This document shows, one piece after another, positions 1 to 6,426 of a stretch of 13,574 nt of DNA. The notes under the pieces were generated by a model. It had not been told where the DNA came from and did no database searches. It saw nothing but the letters and a program-made list of their open reading frames with translations. How positions within the stretch are numbered: the stretch's first letter is position 1; the number at the start of each line of letters is the position of its first letter. The DNA comes from Candidatus Nealsonbacteria bacterium RIFCSPLOWO2_01_FULL_38_120. GTDB lineage: Bacteria; Patescibacteriota; Minisyncoccia; Minisyncoccales; GWA2-38-27. Both the position numbers and the translations under genes were made by a program. The stretch is from assembly GCA_001821475.1 (NCBI GenBank), contig MHMF01000001.1:1-13574 (forward strand), read 5' to 3'.

Positions 1-1
1 A

Positions 2-742
2 AGCCAGTATCAAAAATTAGCCATGCAAGCGATAAAAAAAATACAAGGAAAAAACAGAATTCCTTTTTTGATTGGCGGAACCGGATTTTATATCCAATCG
101 GTGGTTGACGGAATCATAATTCCGAAAGTTAAGCCGGACTGGAAATTGCGGGAAAAATTAGAGAAAGAAACCGCTGAAAAATTATTTTTGAAATTAGAAA
201 AACTTGACCTCCGGCGGGCAGAAAACATTGACAAAAACAACAAAAGGCGACTGATAAGGGCAATTGAAATAGCAATGAAAACAAAAAAGCCAGTTCCGTT
301 GCTGGAAAAAAAACAGCCGCCTTTTGAGGCGCTAATAATAGGAGTCAGAATAAATCCTGAAGAATTAAAAAAAATGATTAAAAAAAGATTGCTAAAAAGG
401 TTAAGAAACGGAATGATAAACGAGGTTGAGAAACTTCATAAGCAAGGTGTTTCATGGAAACGGCTTGAAGAATTCGGATTGGAATACCGCCATATCGCCC
501 TTTATCTCCAGAAAAAAATAACCCTGCCCGCAACGCTTTGCAAGAGAGCTTACTCGCCATCCCGCATCGCTACGCGAAACGTTGCTGGCGAGGCAAAACA
601 AAAAATGATAGAAAAAATCCAAAAAGAAAGCGAACATTACGCAAAACGGCAAATGACTTGGTTCAAAAGAGATAAAAGAATCTACTGGATAAAAAACCCG
701 AAACAAACAGAAAAACTTGTTAAAAATTTCCTGAAAAAATAG
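2..742 (+). CDS. miaA: tRNA dimethylallyltransferase MiaA, 5' end cut off by window edge
   Basis: MiaA transfers a dimethylallyl group to N6 of A37 in tRNAs that read UNN codons. The frame is open from base 2, and the codons before the ATG at 23 (S-Q-Y-Q-K-L-A) match the family, so that ATG is internal and the true start lies outside the window. Visible motifs are IGGTGFYI, the NIDKNNKRRLIRAIEI segment and the C-terminal YAKRQMTWFKRD signature. About 70 N-terminal residues, including the P-loop, are out of view. Between LYLQKKI and QKMIEKIQ there is an in-frame extra segment of roughly 25 residues, absent from typical MiaA and encoded by a palindromic element related to one in gatB. The gene converges on gatB across a 46-bp perfect palindrome. 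Identity is clear; whether the enlarged protein is fully active is unknown. Confidence 0.95.
   Translation, partial: SQYQKLAMQAIKKIQGKNRIPFLIGGTGFYIQSVVDGIIIPKVKPDWKLREKLEKETAEKLFLKLEKLDLRRAENIDKNNKRRLIRAIEIAMKTKKPVPLLEKKQPPFEALIIGVRINPEELKKMIKKRLLKRLRNGMINEVEKLHKQGVSWKRLEEFGLEYRHIALYLQKKITLPATLCKRAYSPSRIATRNVAGEAKQKMIEKIQKESEHYAKRQMTWFKRDKRIYWIKNPKQTEKLVKNFLKK
526..593 (+). repeat. palindromic element inserted in frame in miaA
   Basis: The element starts GCCCGCAACGCTTTGCAAG and contains CCCGCATCGCTACGCGAA, an 18-nt exact match to the gatB element at 1254-1311 when both are read in the coding sense. Its arms are imperfect inverted repeats (GCAACGCTTTGC against GCAACGTTTCGC on the other strand), with an additional CTCGCCA/TGGCGAG stem at 553-559 and 586-592. 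It is translated as about 25 residues including S-R-I-A-T-R and V-A-G. The boundaries are approximate. Confidence 0.8.
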
Positions 743-747
743 AAACA

Positions 748-793
748 CGGTCGGTCAAGAATTTCCGCGATCGCGGAAATTCTTGACCGACCG
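748..793. terminator. 46-bp perfect palindrome between convergent miaA and gatB
   Basis: Both 23-nt arms are exactly complementary with no spacer; the centre is CGCGATCGCG and the outer ends are CGGTCGGTC/GACCGACCG. It sits in the 72-bp gap between the stops of two converging genes, so a bidirectional transcription-end role is the simplest reading. The leftward transcript would continue into a T-rich stretch within the end of miaA; the rightward one has no good U-tract. It could instead be a copy of a dispersed palindromic repeat, since a similar perfect palindrome with the same CGATCG core lies at 13399-13446. Confidence 0.6.
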
Positions 794-814
794 CTATATT
801 CGGAAAATTAAAAA

Positions 815-2404
815 TTATTGAATAAATTGTTTTAACAATTTTTGGACAATATCAGGTTTTGCTCTGCCGCGGGTTTGGGCCATTACTTTGCCCACTAAGA
901 ATTGCAATGAGGCCTCTTTTCCTTTTTTATAATCATCAACTGGCTTCGGATTATTTGAGATTACATTTTTTATAATTTTTTCTATCTCTGCCCGATCATT
1001 TAATTGGGTAAGCCCTTTTTCTTCAATAATATGAGAAGGATCAGCTCCTGTTTTATACATTTCTTCCAAGACCTGTTTTGCTGTTTTACTGGAAATTTCT
1101 TCTTTGAATATCATTGTTATGAATTCTGCGAAATTCTCCGGTGAAATAGAAAAGTCCTTTTCAATAAATTGCTTATCGCCAATAAGCCCTTGAATATCGC
1201 TGATTAAATAATTTGCGGAGAATTTCGCTAACTTATGGAAATTTGCCACTCCCCCGCCCGCAACGCTTCGCAAGCGAGCAAGCTCGCTTGTTCGCGTAGC
1301 GATGCGGGCAGACCCGCTCTGCGCAATTTTTTCGTCTTTCAGCCATCTAATAAATTCCGAAATCACTTTTTCAAAATATTCACTCAAATTCTTACTAACC
1401 ACAAAAACATCAACATTTTGTTTTTCCAAACCATACTCTTCGGAAAATCTTTTCCGTTTTTGCTCCGGCAATTCCGGAATCTCTGCTCTTATTTCTTCAA
1501 TAAATTTTTTATCTAAATAAATAACTGGCAAGTCCGGCTCAGGGAAATATCTATAATCGTGAGCCTCTTCTTTTTCTCGTTGGCTAAAAGTGATTCCCTT
1601 TGAATCATTCCAACCCCTTGTTTCCTGAATTATTTTCCCGCCTTGTTCCAAAACCTCTGTCTGTCTTTTAATCTCATAATCAGCCGCTCTTTCCACCACT
1701 CTGAAAGAATTTAAATTTTTTATTTCCACCTTAGTCCCCAATTTTTTGCTTTTGCTCAAACTGATATTGACCTCCACCCGCATCTGCCCTTTTTCCATAT
1801 CCGCTTCCGACACGCCTAAATATCTTAGAATAAGCTGGAGCTCCTGAGCAAACGCTCTCGCTTCTTTGCCAGAAGCTATGTCCGGCTCTGTGACTAATTC
1901 CATCAAGGGCACTCCGGCCCTATTGAAATCAACTAAAGAGCTATCTCCGGAGTGTATCAGCCGACCAGTATCTTCTTCTAAGTGGATTCTTGTTATTCTT
2001 ATTTTTTCTTGCCTCGCCGTAGCTTTTAGCGAAGGCGGGCTTTGCCTCGCTGAAGCCTTTTGCGAAGGCGGATTGCCACTGATTTCTAAAAATCCTTTTT
2101 CGCAAAAAGGCATATCATACTGGGAAACTTGATAGCCCTTTGGCAAATCTGGATAAAAATAATTTTTCCTGTCAAATTTTGAGACCTCTGCAATTTTGCA
2201 ATTCAAAGCCAACCCGGTTTTTATTGTTTTTCTTATCGCCTCATTATTCGCCACCGGAAGCGTTCCCGGATGCGCCATACAAATCGGACAAATTTGCGAA
2301 TTCGGCGCAACAGCATCGGAATTATTCCGGCAACTGCAAAACATCTTACTTTGAGTATTTAATTCTACATGGACTTCCAGTCCTATTGTTGGTTTATAAT
2401 TCAT
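815..2404 (-). CDS. gatB: Asp-tRNA(Asn)/Glu-tRNA(Gln) amidotransferase subunit B
   Basis: GatB is the kinase/transamidation subunit of the GatCAB complex that converts misacylated Glu-tRNA(Gln) or Asp-tRNA(Asn) to the amidated forms. The 529-residue product has the family signatures IGLEVHVEL near residue 7, a cysteine quartet (CSC...CPIC), DRKNYFYPDLPKGYQVSQYD, a VEIKNLNSFR motif, RYFPEPDLP and the helical tRNA-binding tail. It is longer than usual because of two in-frame insertions: a tandem 11-residue repeat (PPSQKASARQS/PPSLKATARQE) before EKIRITR, and a segment with S-A-R-I-A-T-R after RWLKDEK. Both come from palindromic DNA elements. The ATG overlaps the folA stop in an ATGA, making gatB the last gene of the cluster. 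gatA and gatC are not in the window. Confidence 0.97.
   Translation of the reverse strand: MNYKPTIGLEVHVELNTQSKMFCSCRNNSDAVAPNSQICPICMAHPGTLPVANNEAIRKTIKTGLALNCKIAEVSKFDRKNYFYPDLPKGYQVSQYDMPFCEKGFLEISGNPPSQKASARQSPPSLKATARQEKIRITRIHLEEDTGRLIHSGDSSLVDFNRAGVPLMELVTEPDIASGKEARAFAQELQLILRYLGVSEADMEKGQMRVEVNISLSKSKKLGTKVEIKNLNSFRVVERAADYEIKRQTEVLEQGGKIIQETRGWNDSKGITFSQREKEEAHDYRYFPEPDLPVIYLDKKFIEEIRAEIPELPEQKRKRFSEEYGLEKQNVDVFVVSKNLSEYFEKVISEFIRWLKDEKIAQSGSARIATRTSELARLRSVAGGGVANFHKLAKFSANYLISDIQGLIGDKQFIEKDFSISPENFAEFITMIFKEEISSKTAKQVLEEMYKTGADPSHIIEEKGLTQLNDRAEIEKIIKNVISNNPKPVDDYKKGKEASLQFLVGKVMAQTRGRAKPDIVQKLLKQFIQ
1254..1311 (-). repeat. palindromic element inserted in frame in gatB
   Basis: A near-palindrome of about 56 bp. 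The inner stem CAAGCGAGC/GCTCGCTTG (1271-1290) is perfect around a 2-nt loop, and the outer arms GCCCGCAACGCTTCGC and GCGTAGCGATGCGGGC pair with few mismatches. Read with gatB it encodes S-A-R-I-A-T-R-T-S-E-L-A-R-L-R-S-V-A-G, placed between the conserved GatB segments RWLKDEK and FHKLAKFSANYL. It shares an 18-nt exact block with the miaA element, in the same frame and orientation relative to the coding strand. Confidence 0.82.
2006..2071 (-). repeat. tandem 33-nt repeat inserted in frame in gatB
   Basis: Two adjacent 33-nt units (2006-2038 and 2039-2071) match at 26 of 33 positions and encode the 11-residue repeats PPSQKASARQS and PPSLKATARQE. Each unit can form a small hairpin, with CGCCTTCGCT partly pairing with AGCTACGGCG. 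The insert lies between LEISG and KIRITRIHLEEDTGRL, segments that are adjacent in ordinary GatB. The unit length is a multiple of three, so copy-number changes keep the frame. Confidence 0.8.
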
Positions 2405-2892
2405 TTTCTTTCTAATATCGCAAATGAATAATCAAATTTATTTTTATCATCTGCTTTGTGGTCTGTTCTTTTTACTTCTTTCCAATTATTTATATCAAAC
2501 TCCGGAAAATATGCATCGCCCTCAAAATTATGGTGTATAAAAGTTAAATATAGCCTATTTGCCAACGGCAAAAATTGCTTATAGACCGACTCTCCCCCGC
2601 AAACCATTACCTCATCTTCATTTTTTACCATTTGCAATAACTCATCTATGGAGCGCGCCACAAAACAACCCTCAGATGGAATATAACTTAAATCGTTATT
2701 CAAAATAATATTTTTTCTGTCGGGCAATGGTTTTTCTCCAATGGACTTAAAAGTATTCAAACCCATAACAATGGGCTTGCCCAAAGTAATTTCCTTAAAA
2801 TACTTAAAATCCGCCGGCAAATGCCATGGCAGAGAATTTTTATCGCCGATTACCCTATTTTCCGCCACAGCTGATATTATTGATATTATCAT
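2401..2892 (-). CDS. folA: dihydrofolate reductase
   Basis: FolA reduces dihydrofolate to tetrahydrofolate with NADPH and recycles the folate oxidised by thymidylate synthase. The 163-residue single-domain protein shows [19 protein letters not shown] (catalytic acid D28), the KPIVMG strand, [17 protein letters not shown] and the [14 protein letters not shown] glycine motif of the cofactor site. The usual basic residue after VMG (Arg44 in E. coli, contacting the NADPH 2'-phosphate) is Leu45 here (MGLNTF), which may alter cofactor preference; this is inferred from a mental alignment. The ATG overlaps the stop of the upstream thyA remnant in an ATGA, and its own stop overlaps the gatB start the same way, so translation is probably coupled. 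Confidence 0.95.
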   Translation of the reverse strand: MIISIISAVAENRVIGDKNSLPWHLPADFKYFKEITLGKPIVMGLNTFKSIGEKPLPDRKNIILNNDLSYIPSEGCFVARSIDELLQMVKNEDEVMVCGGESVYKQFLPLANRLYLTFIHHNFEGDAYFPEFDINNWKEVKRTDHKADDKNKFDYSFAILERK

Positions 2893-3496
2893 ACCGCCAA
2901 GGACGCTTTAATAGCCGGATGACATTGATAATCAATTAGTTTTATATCCTCCATCTTAAAAGCAAAAATATCTTTTACTTCCGGATTGAGCCACAATTTT
3001 GGCAAAGAATACGGCGTCCGCGACACCTGTTCTTTTACCTGCTCAAAATGATTTAGATAAATATGCGCGTCTCCTAAAATATGGACAAACTCCCATCTCC
3101 GGAATTTTTTTTCAATTGATTTATGGCATTGGTTATTTGGTCAATAGCAATATCTGTATGGAGTGACTTCCATTCCCTCCATTAAACTCCGTAGATTCTG
3201 TCCAAATCCCCGTCAAACTTTGCCTTGGGCTTCCAATAATCGGAATAAACGTTGCCACAAATATGGCGCCCTAATTTTTGCAGCTCCTTAACATCGCTGC
3301 TGCCGCTCAAAAACCAAAGCAATTCTGCTTTTACGGCCTCAAACGCTAATTTTTTTGTAGTAACCGCTGGAAAGCCATCTTTCATATTAAATCTCGTTGA
3401 CATGCCGAAAATAGCGCGCGATCCAATTCCGGTCCTATCAAGCCTGTTAACCCCCTATTCCATTATTTTTTCTAAAACATCAATATACTGCTTCAT
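2889..3496 (-). pseudogene. thyA: degraded second thymidylate synthase gene
   Basis: Read leftward from an ATG at 3496 (overlapping the end of tmk by 17 nt, with GGAG upstream), the product begins MKQYIDVLEKIME, hits TAG at codon 14 (3455-3457), then continues as clear thymidylate synthase: GVNRLDRTG, STRFNMKDGFPAVTTKK and ELLWFLSGSSDVKEL. A second stop, TAA at 3182-3184, falls where the family reads YGVQWREW. After [18 protein letters not shown], the next family match is in another frame: [19 protein letters not shown], running to KASLAV and TGA (2889-2891). Roughly 70-80 codons with the catalytic PPCH region and the QRS.DvFLG motif are missing at about 3104-3112. Cys and Asp replace usual Trp and Gly at two conserved sites (HICGNVYSDYW, DLDRIYGV). 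It is not a recent copy of the intact thyA upstream. Confidence 0.92.
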
Positions 3497-4205
3497 ATTT
3501 CTCCAATTTATTTTTAATTATTTCCCAAATTTTTTGATGTATTATCTCCGGAGGCGATAATTTTTCTTTTTCTACACATTCAATAATTTCAAAATTCTCC
3601 GGAAATTCATTTGCCGTCTGCAGAAACGATTCAAGGGCGTTGGATAAATGCTTTCTGTCCTTTTCGTGAATATCTGTTGTCTCGCTGTCTTTTAAATACG
3701 CTTTCCTTCTGGCCATTTTTTCATGGTCTGTTATTTTATTTGATAATTTCAAAGAAAATTCAGGAGAAGTTTTAAGCAGAAAAGTGAAATCCGGCTTTGG
3801 TATCCCGAAAAGATTGTATTCAAAATCAAACAGCCATTTGAAATATTTTCTTCTTTCTTCTTTGTTTTTTATTTTTCCTCCTTGATGCCCGATATTTGAA
3901 GTAGTGTATCTATCGCAGATAACTATTTTCCCTTCCTCAAGCCACTTCCTTATCTTAAAGCTGGCGGCATACCTGTCGCAGGCAAAAAAAACAGAAGCAC
4001 GGTAAGGGCCAACCTCCTCAGAACTGCCGTATTTGCCGTTTAAGTATTCATCCACAAGCCCGCTTGATTTTTCTCCGTGTTGGGGAAAATCAATTTTTTC
4101 CATTTTATATCCCTCTTTTATTAAACGTTGGGCTAATAAATTTGTCTGGGTTGATTTGCCAGACCCGTCTATTCCCTCAAAAACAAAAAATTTGCCTTTT
4201 TTCAT
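3480..4205 (-). CDS. tmk: thymidylate kinase
   Basis: Tmk phosphorylates dTMP to dTDP using ATP, directly downstream of ThyA in dTTP synthesis. The 241-residue protein has the P-loop FEGIDGSGKST (residues 9-19), the dTMP-binding segment FFACDRYA (74-80) and the CDRYTTSN motif (D98-R99-Y100), followed by a lid/LID-like region ending at IHEKDRKHLSNALESF. It is somewhat longer than typical bacterial Tmk (about 205-215 residues), with an extended stretch around KIKNKEERRKYFKWLFDFEY. The start is 3 bp from the stop of the upstream dUTPase-fold gene, and the 3' end overlaps the start of the thyA remnant, consistent with one operon. Confidence 0.95.
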   Translation of the reverse strand: MKKGKFFVFEGIDGSGKSTQTNLLAQRLIKEGYKMEKIDFPQHGEKSSGLVDEYLNGKYGSSEEVGPYRASVFFACDRYAASFKIRKWLEEGKIVICDRYTTSNIGHQGGKIKNKEERRKYFKWLFDFEYNLFGIPKPDFTFLLKTSPEFSLKLSNKITDHEKMARRKAYLKDSETTDIHEKDRKHLSNALESFLQTANEFPENFEIIECVEKEKLSPPEIIHQKIWEIIKNKLEKYEAVY

Positions 4206-4208
4206 TTT

Positions 4209-4748
4209 TTAAATTTGCTTTTCTTTTTCTCTTGTTGTTACTCTCCCCCCTTGCCACTGACCTTTATAGAGATTGGATTCTCCGATTACTTCCGAAAACA
4301 TTATATGCAATACCCGCGCTCCCATTTCCAAATCAAAAGGTTCGTCCCCAAAGTTATATATGCCCATAGATAATTCACCGCAATATCCGGGTGGCACTTG
4401 CCCGCCAAAAATATACACTCCCGACCTGAACAAAGTTGATCTTGGTGTAGAAATCGCCAGAATATCCTCGGGTATATTTACTTTTTCTATTGTCTTCATC
4501 AAATAATAAACATTTGGTTCCAACGTTATTTTTACGGTTTTTCCTTCTTCGTATTTCGCCACAAGTTCCATCTTCGGCGTCTCTCTTTCTGTAATTCCCA
4601 TAAAACCCTTGCCGGAAATCCCGTATAACTCCCCTATTCTTATGTCAAAACCAGCGCCTTCTGGCGCAGTCAGTTCGCGCTCGCAAAGCCCTTCCATTAA
4701 TTTCTTTTCTTTTACTAATTGTAATAATTGTTTTGCCCCTATAAACAT
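4209..4748 (-). CDS. dUTPase/dCTP-deaminase-fold protein, candidate dUTP diphosphatase
   Basis: The 179-residue protein belongs to the trimeric dUTPase/dCTP deaminase fold: EGAGFDIRIGE (residues 30-40), TPRSTLFRSGV (101-111), QVPPGYCGELSMGIYNFG (117-134), and a C-terminal YKGQWQGGRV (161-170) resembling the nucleotide-covering tail. The position corresponding to the catalytic Asp of dUTPase (V-I-D-x-x-Y) or of Dcd (I-D-P-G-W) is Pro119, and the Dcd catalytic Glu (L-E-x-x-N) aligns with Gly129. So it is unlikely to be a classical deaminase, and its dUTPase activity is uncertain. Its position between thyA and tmk, with a separate canonical dcd two genes upstream, suggests it supplies dUMP. A structural or regulatory role, or another nucleotide substrate, remains possible. 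Confidence 0.75.
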   Translation of the reverse strand: MFIGAKQLLQLVKEKKLMEGLCERELTAPEGAGFDIRIGELYGISGKGFMGITERETPKMELVAKYEEGKTVKITLEPNVYYLMKTIEKVNIPEDILAISTPRSTLFRSGVYIFGGQVPPGYCGELSMGIYNFGDEPFDLEMGARVLHIMFSEVIGESNLYKGQWQGGRVTTREKEKQI

Positions 4749-4772
4749 AGTTATAAATTTAATTCTATAAAT

Positions 4773-5759
4773 TTATTGCTTATTTTTCTGCACAAAGTCC
4801 TTCCACTCTTTTGTAACCAAGCCCCCCACTGGCGTAAGGGAAGCCTTAATCGGCGTGTGCGATTCGTAACCGACAAGCTCAACCATCTCTGGCTTGAAAT
4901 CATCAATTTCCTTCAAATTAGGATCTATTTTTACAATAGGAAATGGTTTTGGCTCACGCTGAAGCTGCTCTTTTATGGCATCAAGATGGTTTTCATAATA
5001 ATGGATATCTCCAAAAGTATGGATGAATTCTCCAGGTTTATTCCCTGTTATATGGGCAAGTATTAAGGTAAGCAACGCGTAACTTGCTATATTAAACGGC
5101 ACACCAAGAAAGACATCGCATGTTCTCTGATAAAGCTGTAAGGAAAGTTTTCCGCTATTTTGGTTTACCTGGAACATATTATGGCAAATCGGAAAACGGC
5201 AGGCGTCTCCGGGCAAAGCCATTTCATAAAGATATTCTGGATTCCAAACACTAACCAACGCATTGTGCGCGCTTTTGTCTCTGCGCAAAGTATCTATAAG
5301 CCATTTTAATTGGTCAATCGTTCTGTCGGTTTTTGTCGGCCAGTGGCGCCACATATCTCCGTAAACATGAGAAATATTCCCGTGTTTTTCAGCAAAATCA
5401 TTATCTTTTGCTATATTCTCTATAAATTCTTCTTTGGTCATCTCCTTTTCAATGCCTTTTTCTATCTTTTCGCGATAAATACGATAAGGATAATCATCCC
5501 AGATATGAACATTGTTATCAACAAGATATTTTATGTTTTTTCCGCCTTTTATAAACCAGTGCAGTTCGTAAAGAAGCCCCTTCCAAAAAACTTTTTTTGT
5601 GGTTAATAAAGGAAAACTATCAGAAAGGTCGAACCGGAATTGTTTGGCGAAAAGGCTATAAGTCTTAACTCCTGTGCCGGCATCAATCTGCTCAAAACCT
5701 TTGTCAATCAGTTCTTGCAACAGATTCAGATATTGATACTCGGGATGTTGAGTATTCAT
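4773..5759 (-). CDS. thyA: thymidylate synthase (intact copy)
   Basis: ThyA makes dTMP from dUMP using methylene-tetrahydrofolate and releases dihydrofolate. The 328-residue protein contains DSFPLLTTKKVFWKGLLYEL, HWFIKGGKNI, the YGDMWRHW segment, the active-site FPICHNMFQ (nucleophile Cys192), QRTCDVFLGVPFNIASYALL, and the C-terminal GDIHYYENHLDAIKEQL and VGYESHTPIKASLTPVGG. An insertion between residues about 90 and 128 (lysine/glutamate-rich) makes it longer than the E. coli type, as in the larger thymidylate synthases of some Firmicutes. The ATG is 1 bp after the dcd stop. All key residues are present, so this is the working copy; the other thyA in the same operon is broken. Confidence 0.97.
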   Translation of the reverse strand: MNTQHPEYQYLNLLQELIDKGFEQIDAGTGVKTYSLFAKQFRFDLSDSFPLLTTKKVFWKGLLYELHWFIKGGKNIKYLVDNNVHIWDDYPYRIYREKIEKGIEKEMTKEEFIENIAKDNDFAEKHGNISHVYGDMWRHWPTKTDRTIDQLKWLIDTLRRDKSAHNALVSVWNPEYLYEMALPGDACRFPICHNMFQVNQNSGKLSLQLYQRTCDVFLGVPFNIASYALLTLILAHITGNKPGEFIHTFGDIHYYENHLDAIKEQLQREPKPFPIVKIDPNLKEIDDFKPEMVELVGYESHTPIKASLTPVGGLVTKEWKDFVQKNKQ

Positions 5760-5760
5760 G

Positions 5761-6333
5761 TTATTTTAATTCCTCATTAATTTTGCTTGCTGTTGCTGAT
5801 TTTTGATTCGCATATTTATGGTCTGCCTGGTTTAAATATGGAACTCGAGACAAAGAAGAAAGGGATTCAAAAGTCATAGCGCAAATTCTCATTCCGCTAT
5901 ATAAAATAATAGGAACGGTTCCGATATTTCCCAATTCCATTACAGCTTTTCCCTTCCAGCCTGGATCAAATCTTGCGGCAGTAACATGAATAACTAAACC
6001 TAATCTTGCCAAAGAGCTTCTGCCATCTAATCTGCCCATCATAGTCGGAGGCAAAGTAATTTCTTCTCTGGTTATCGCCACGACAAAATCATGCGGTTGA
6101 ATTACAAACGAAGCTCCGTCTTTAATTATAATTTCCTCCATCATTTCATCGATATTTGTGCCATTTCTCAAATCAATAAAAGAATATCTACTGATTTTAA
6201 AAATTTTAAAACTATTTCCTAAATGCAAATCCAAAGAGCAAGGACCCAATTGTTCTTCAAAATTCGGAGCAGGATTGACTTTTATAATTCCATCCTGAAT
6301 ATTTTTTTTTATATCGTTATCGGATAAAATCAT
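5761..6333 (-). CDS. dcd: dCTP deaminase
   Basis: Dcd deaminates dCTP to dUTP, the precursor of dUMP. The 190-residue product matches the E. coli-type monofunctional enzyme from end to end: MILSDNDIKKNIQDGII, the SLDLHLGN strand, LDGRSSLARLGLVIHVTA (104-119), FDPGWKGKAVMELGN with the expected catalytic Glu133, SGMRICAMTFESL, and the tail DHKYANQKSATASKI. It is the first gene of the leftward thymidylate cluster; a promoter and the upstream rplK terminator lie just before it, and thyA starts 1 bp after its stop. No strong Shine-Dalgarno is seen; the ATG agrees with the family N-terminus. Confidence 0.94.
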   Translation of the reverse strand: MILSDNDIKKNIQDGIIKVNPAPNFEEQLGPCSLDLHLGNSFKIFKISRYSFIDLRNGTNIDEMMEEIIIKDGASFVIQPHDFVVAITREEITLPPTMMGRLDGRSSLARLGLVIHVTAARFDPGWKGKAVMELGNIGTVPIILYSGMRICAMTFESLSSLSRVPYLNQADHKYANQKSATASKINEELK

Positions 6334-6359
6334 GCTTTTTCAATTTTATTATTTAATAG

Positions 6360-6386
6360 CTTATAATAATTCTACCACTTTGCCAA
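6360..6386 (-). promoter_or_regulatory. candidate promoter for the dcd-thyA cluster
   Basis: TTGGCA (6381-6386) and TATAAG (6360-6365) are spaced 15 bp apart, in the short gap between the rplK terminator and the dcd start. The spacing is shorter than the 17-bp ideal, so this is a moderate call; position favours it because the upstream unit is terminated immediately before. Confidence 0.4.
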
Positions 6387-6390
6387 AATA

Positions 6391-6420
6391 AAAATCAAGG
6401 GCTTCGAGCCCTTGATTTTT
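6391..6420 (-). terminator. intrinsic terminator after rplK
   Basis: TCAAGGGCT and AGCCCTTGA form a 9-bp stem around TCG, flanked by A-runs on one side and T-runs on the other, so the leftward RNA ends in a U-tract. It begins 6 bp past the rplK stop and closes the secE-nusG-rplK unit. The symmetry would also let it act rightward, where there is no gene to terminate. Confidence 0.9.
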
Positions 6421-6426
6421 TGCTTT

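Noticed and set aside
23..25. ATG at 23 as the start of miaA
   Set aside because: The frame is open upstream to the window edge and those codons match MiaA, while the P-loop domain would be missing; the gene is cut by the window.
1254..2071. CRISPR-like repeats
   Set aside because: The repeats are in-frame coding insertions, too few, with no regular spacers.
3182..3403. A stand-alone 73-codon gene
   Set aside because: It is one fragment of the decayed thyA; matching thymidylate synthase sequence continues on both sides beyond the stops.
2889..3496. Stop-codon recoding or readthrough rescuing the second thyA
   Set aside because: The two stops are different codons (TAG and TAA), TAG ends miaA and secE normally, and the active-site segment is missing anyway.
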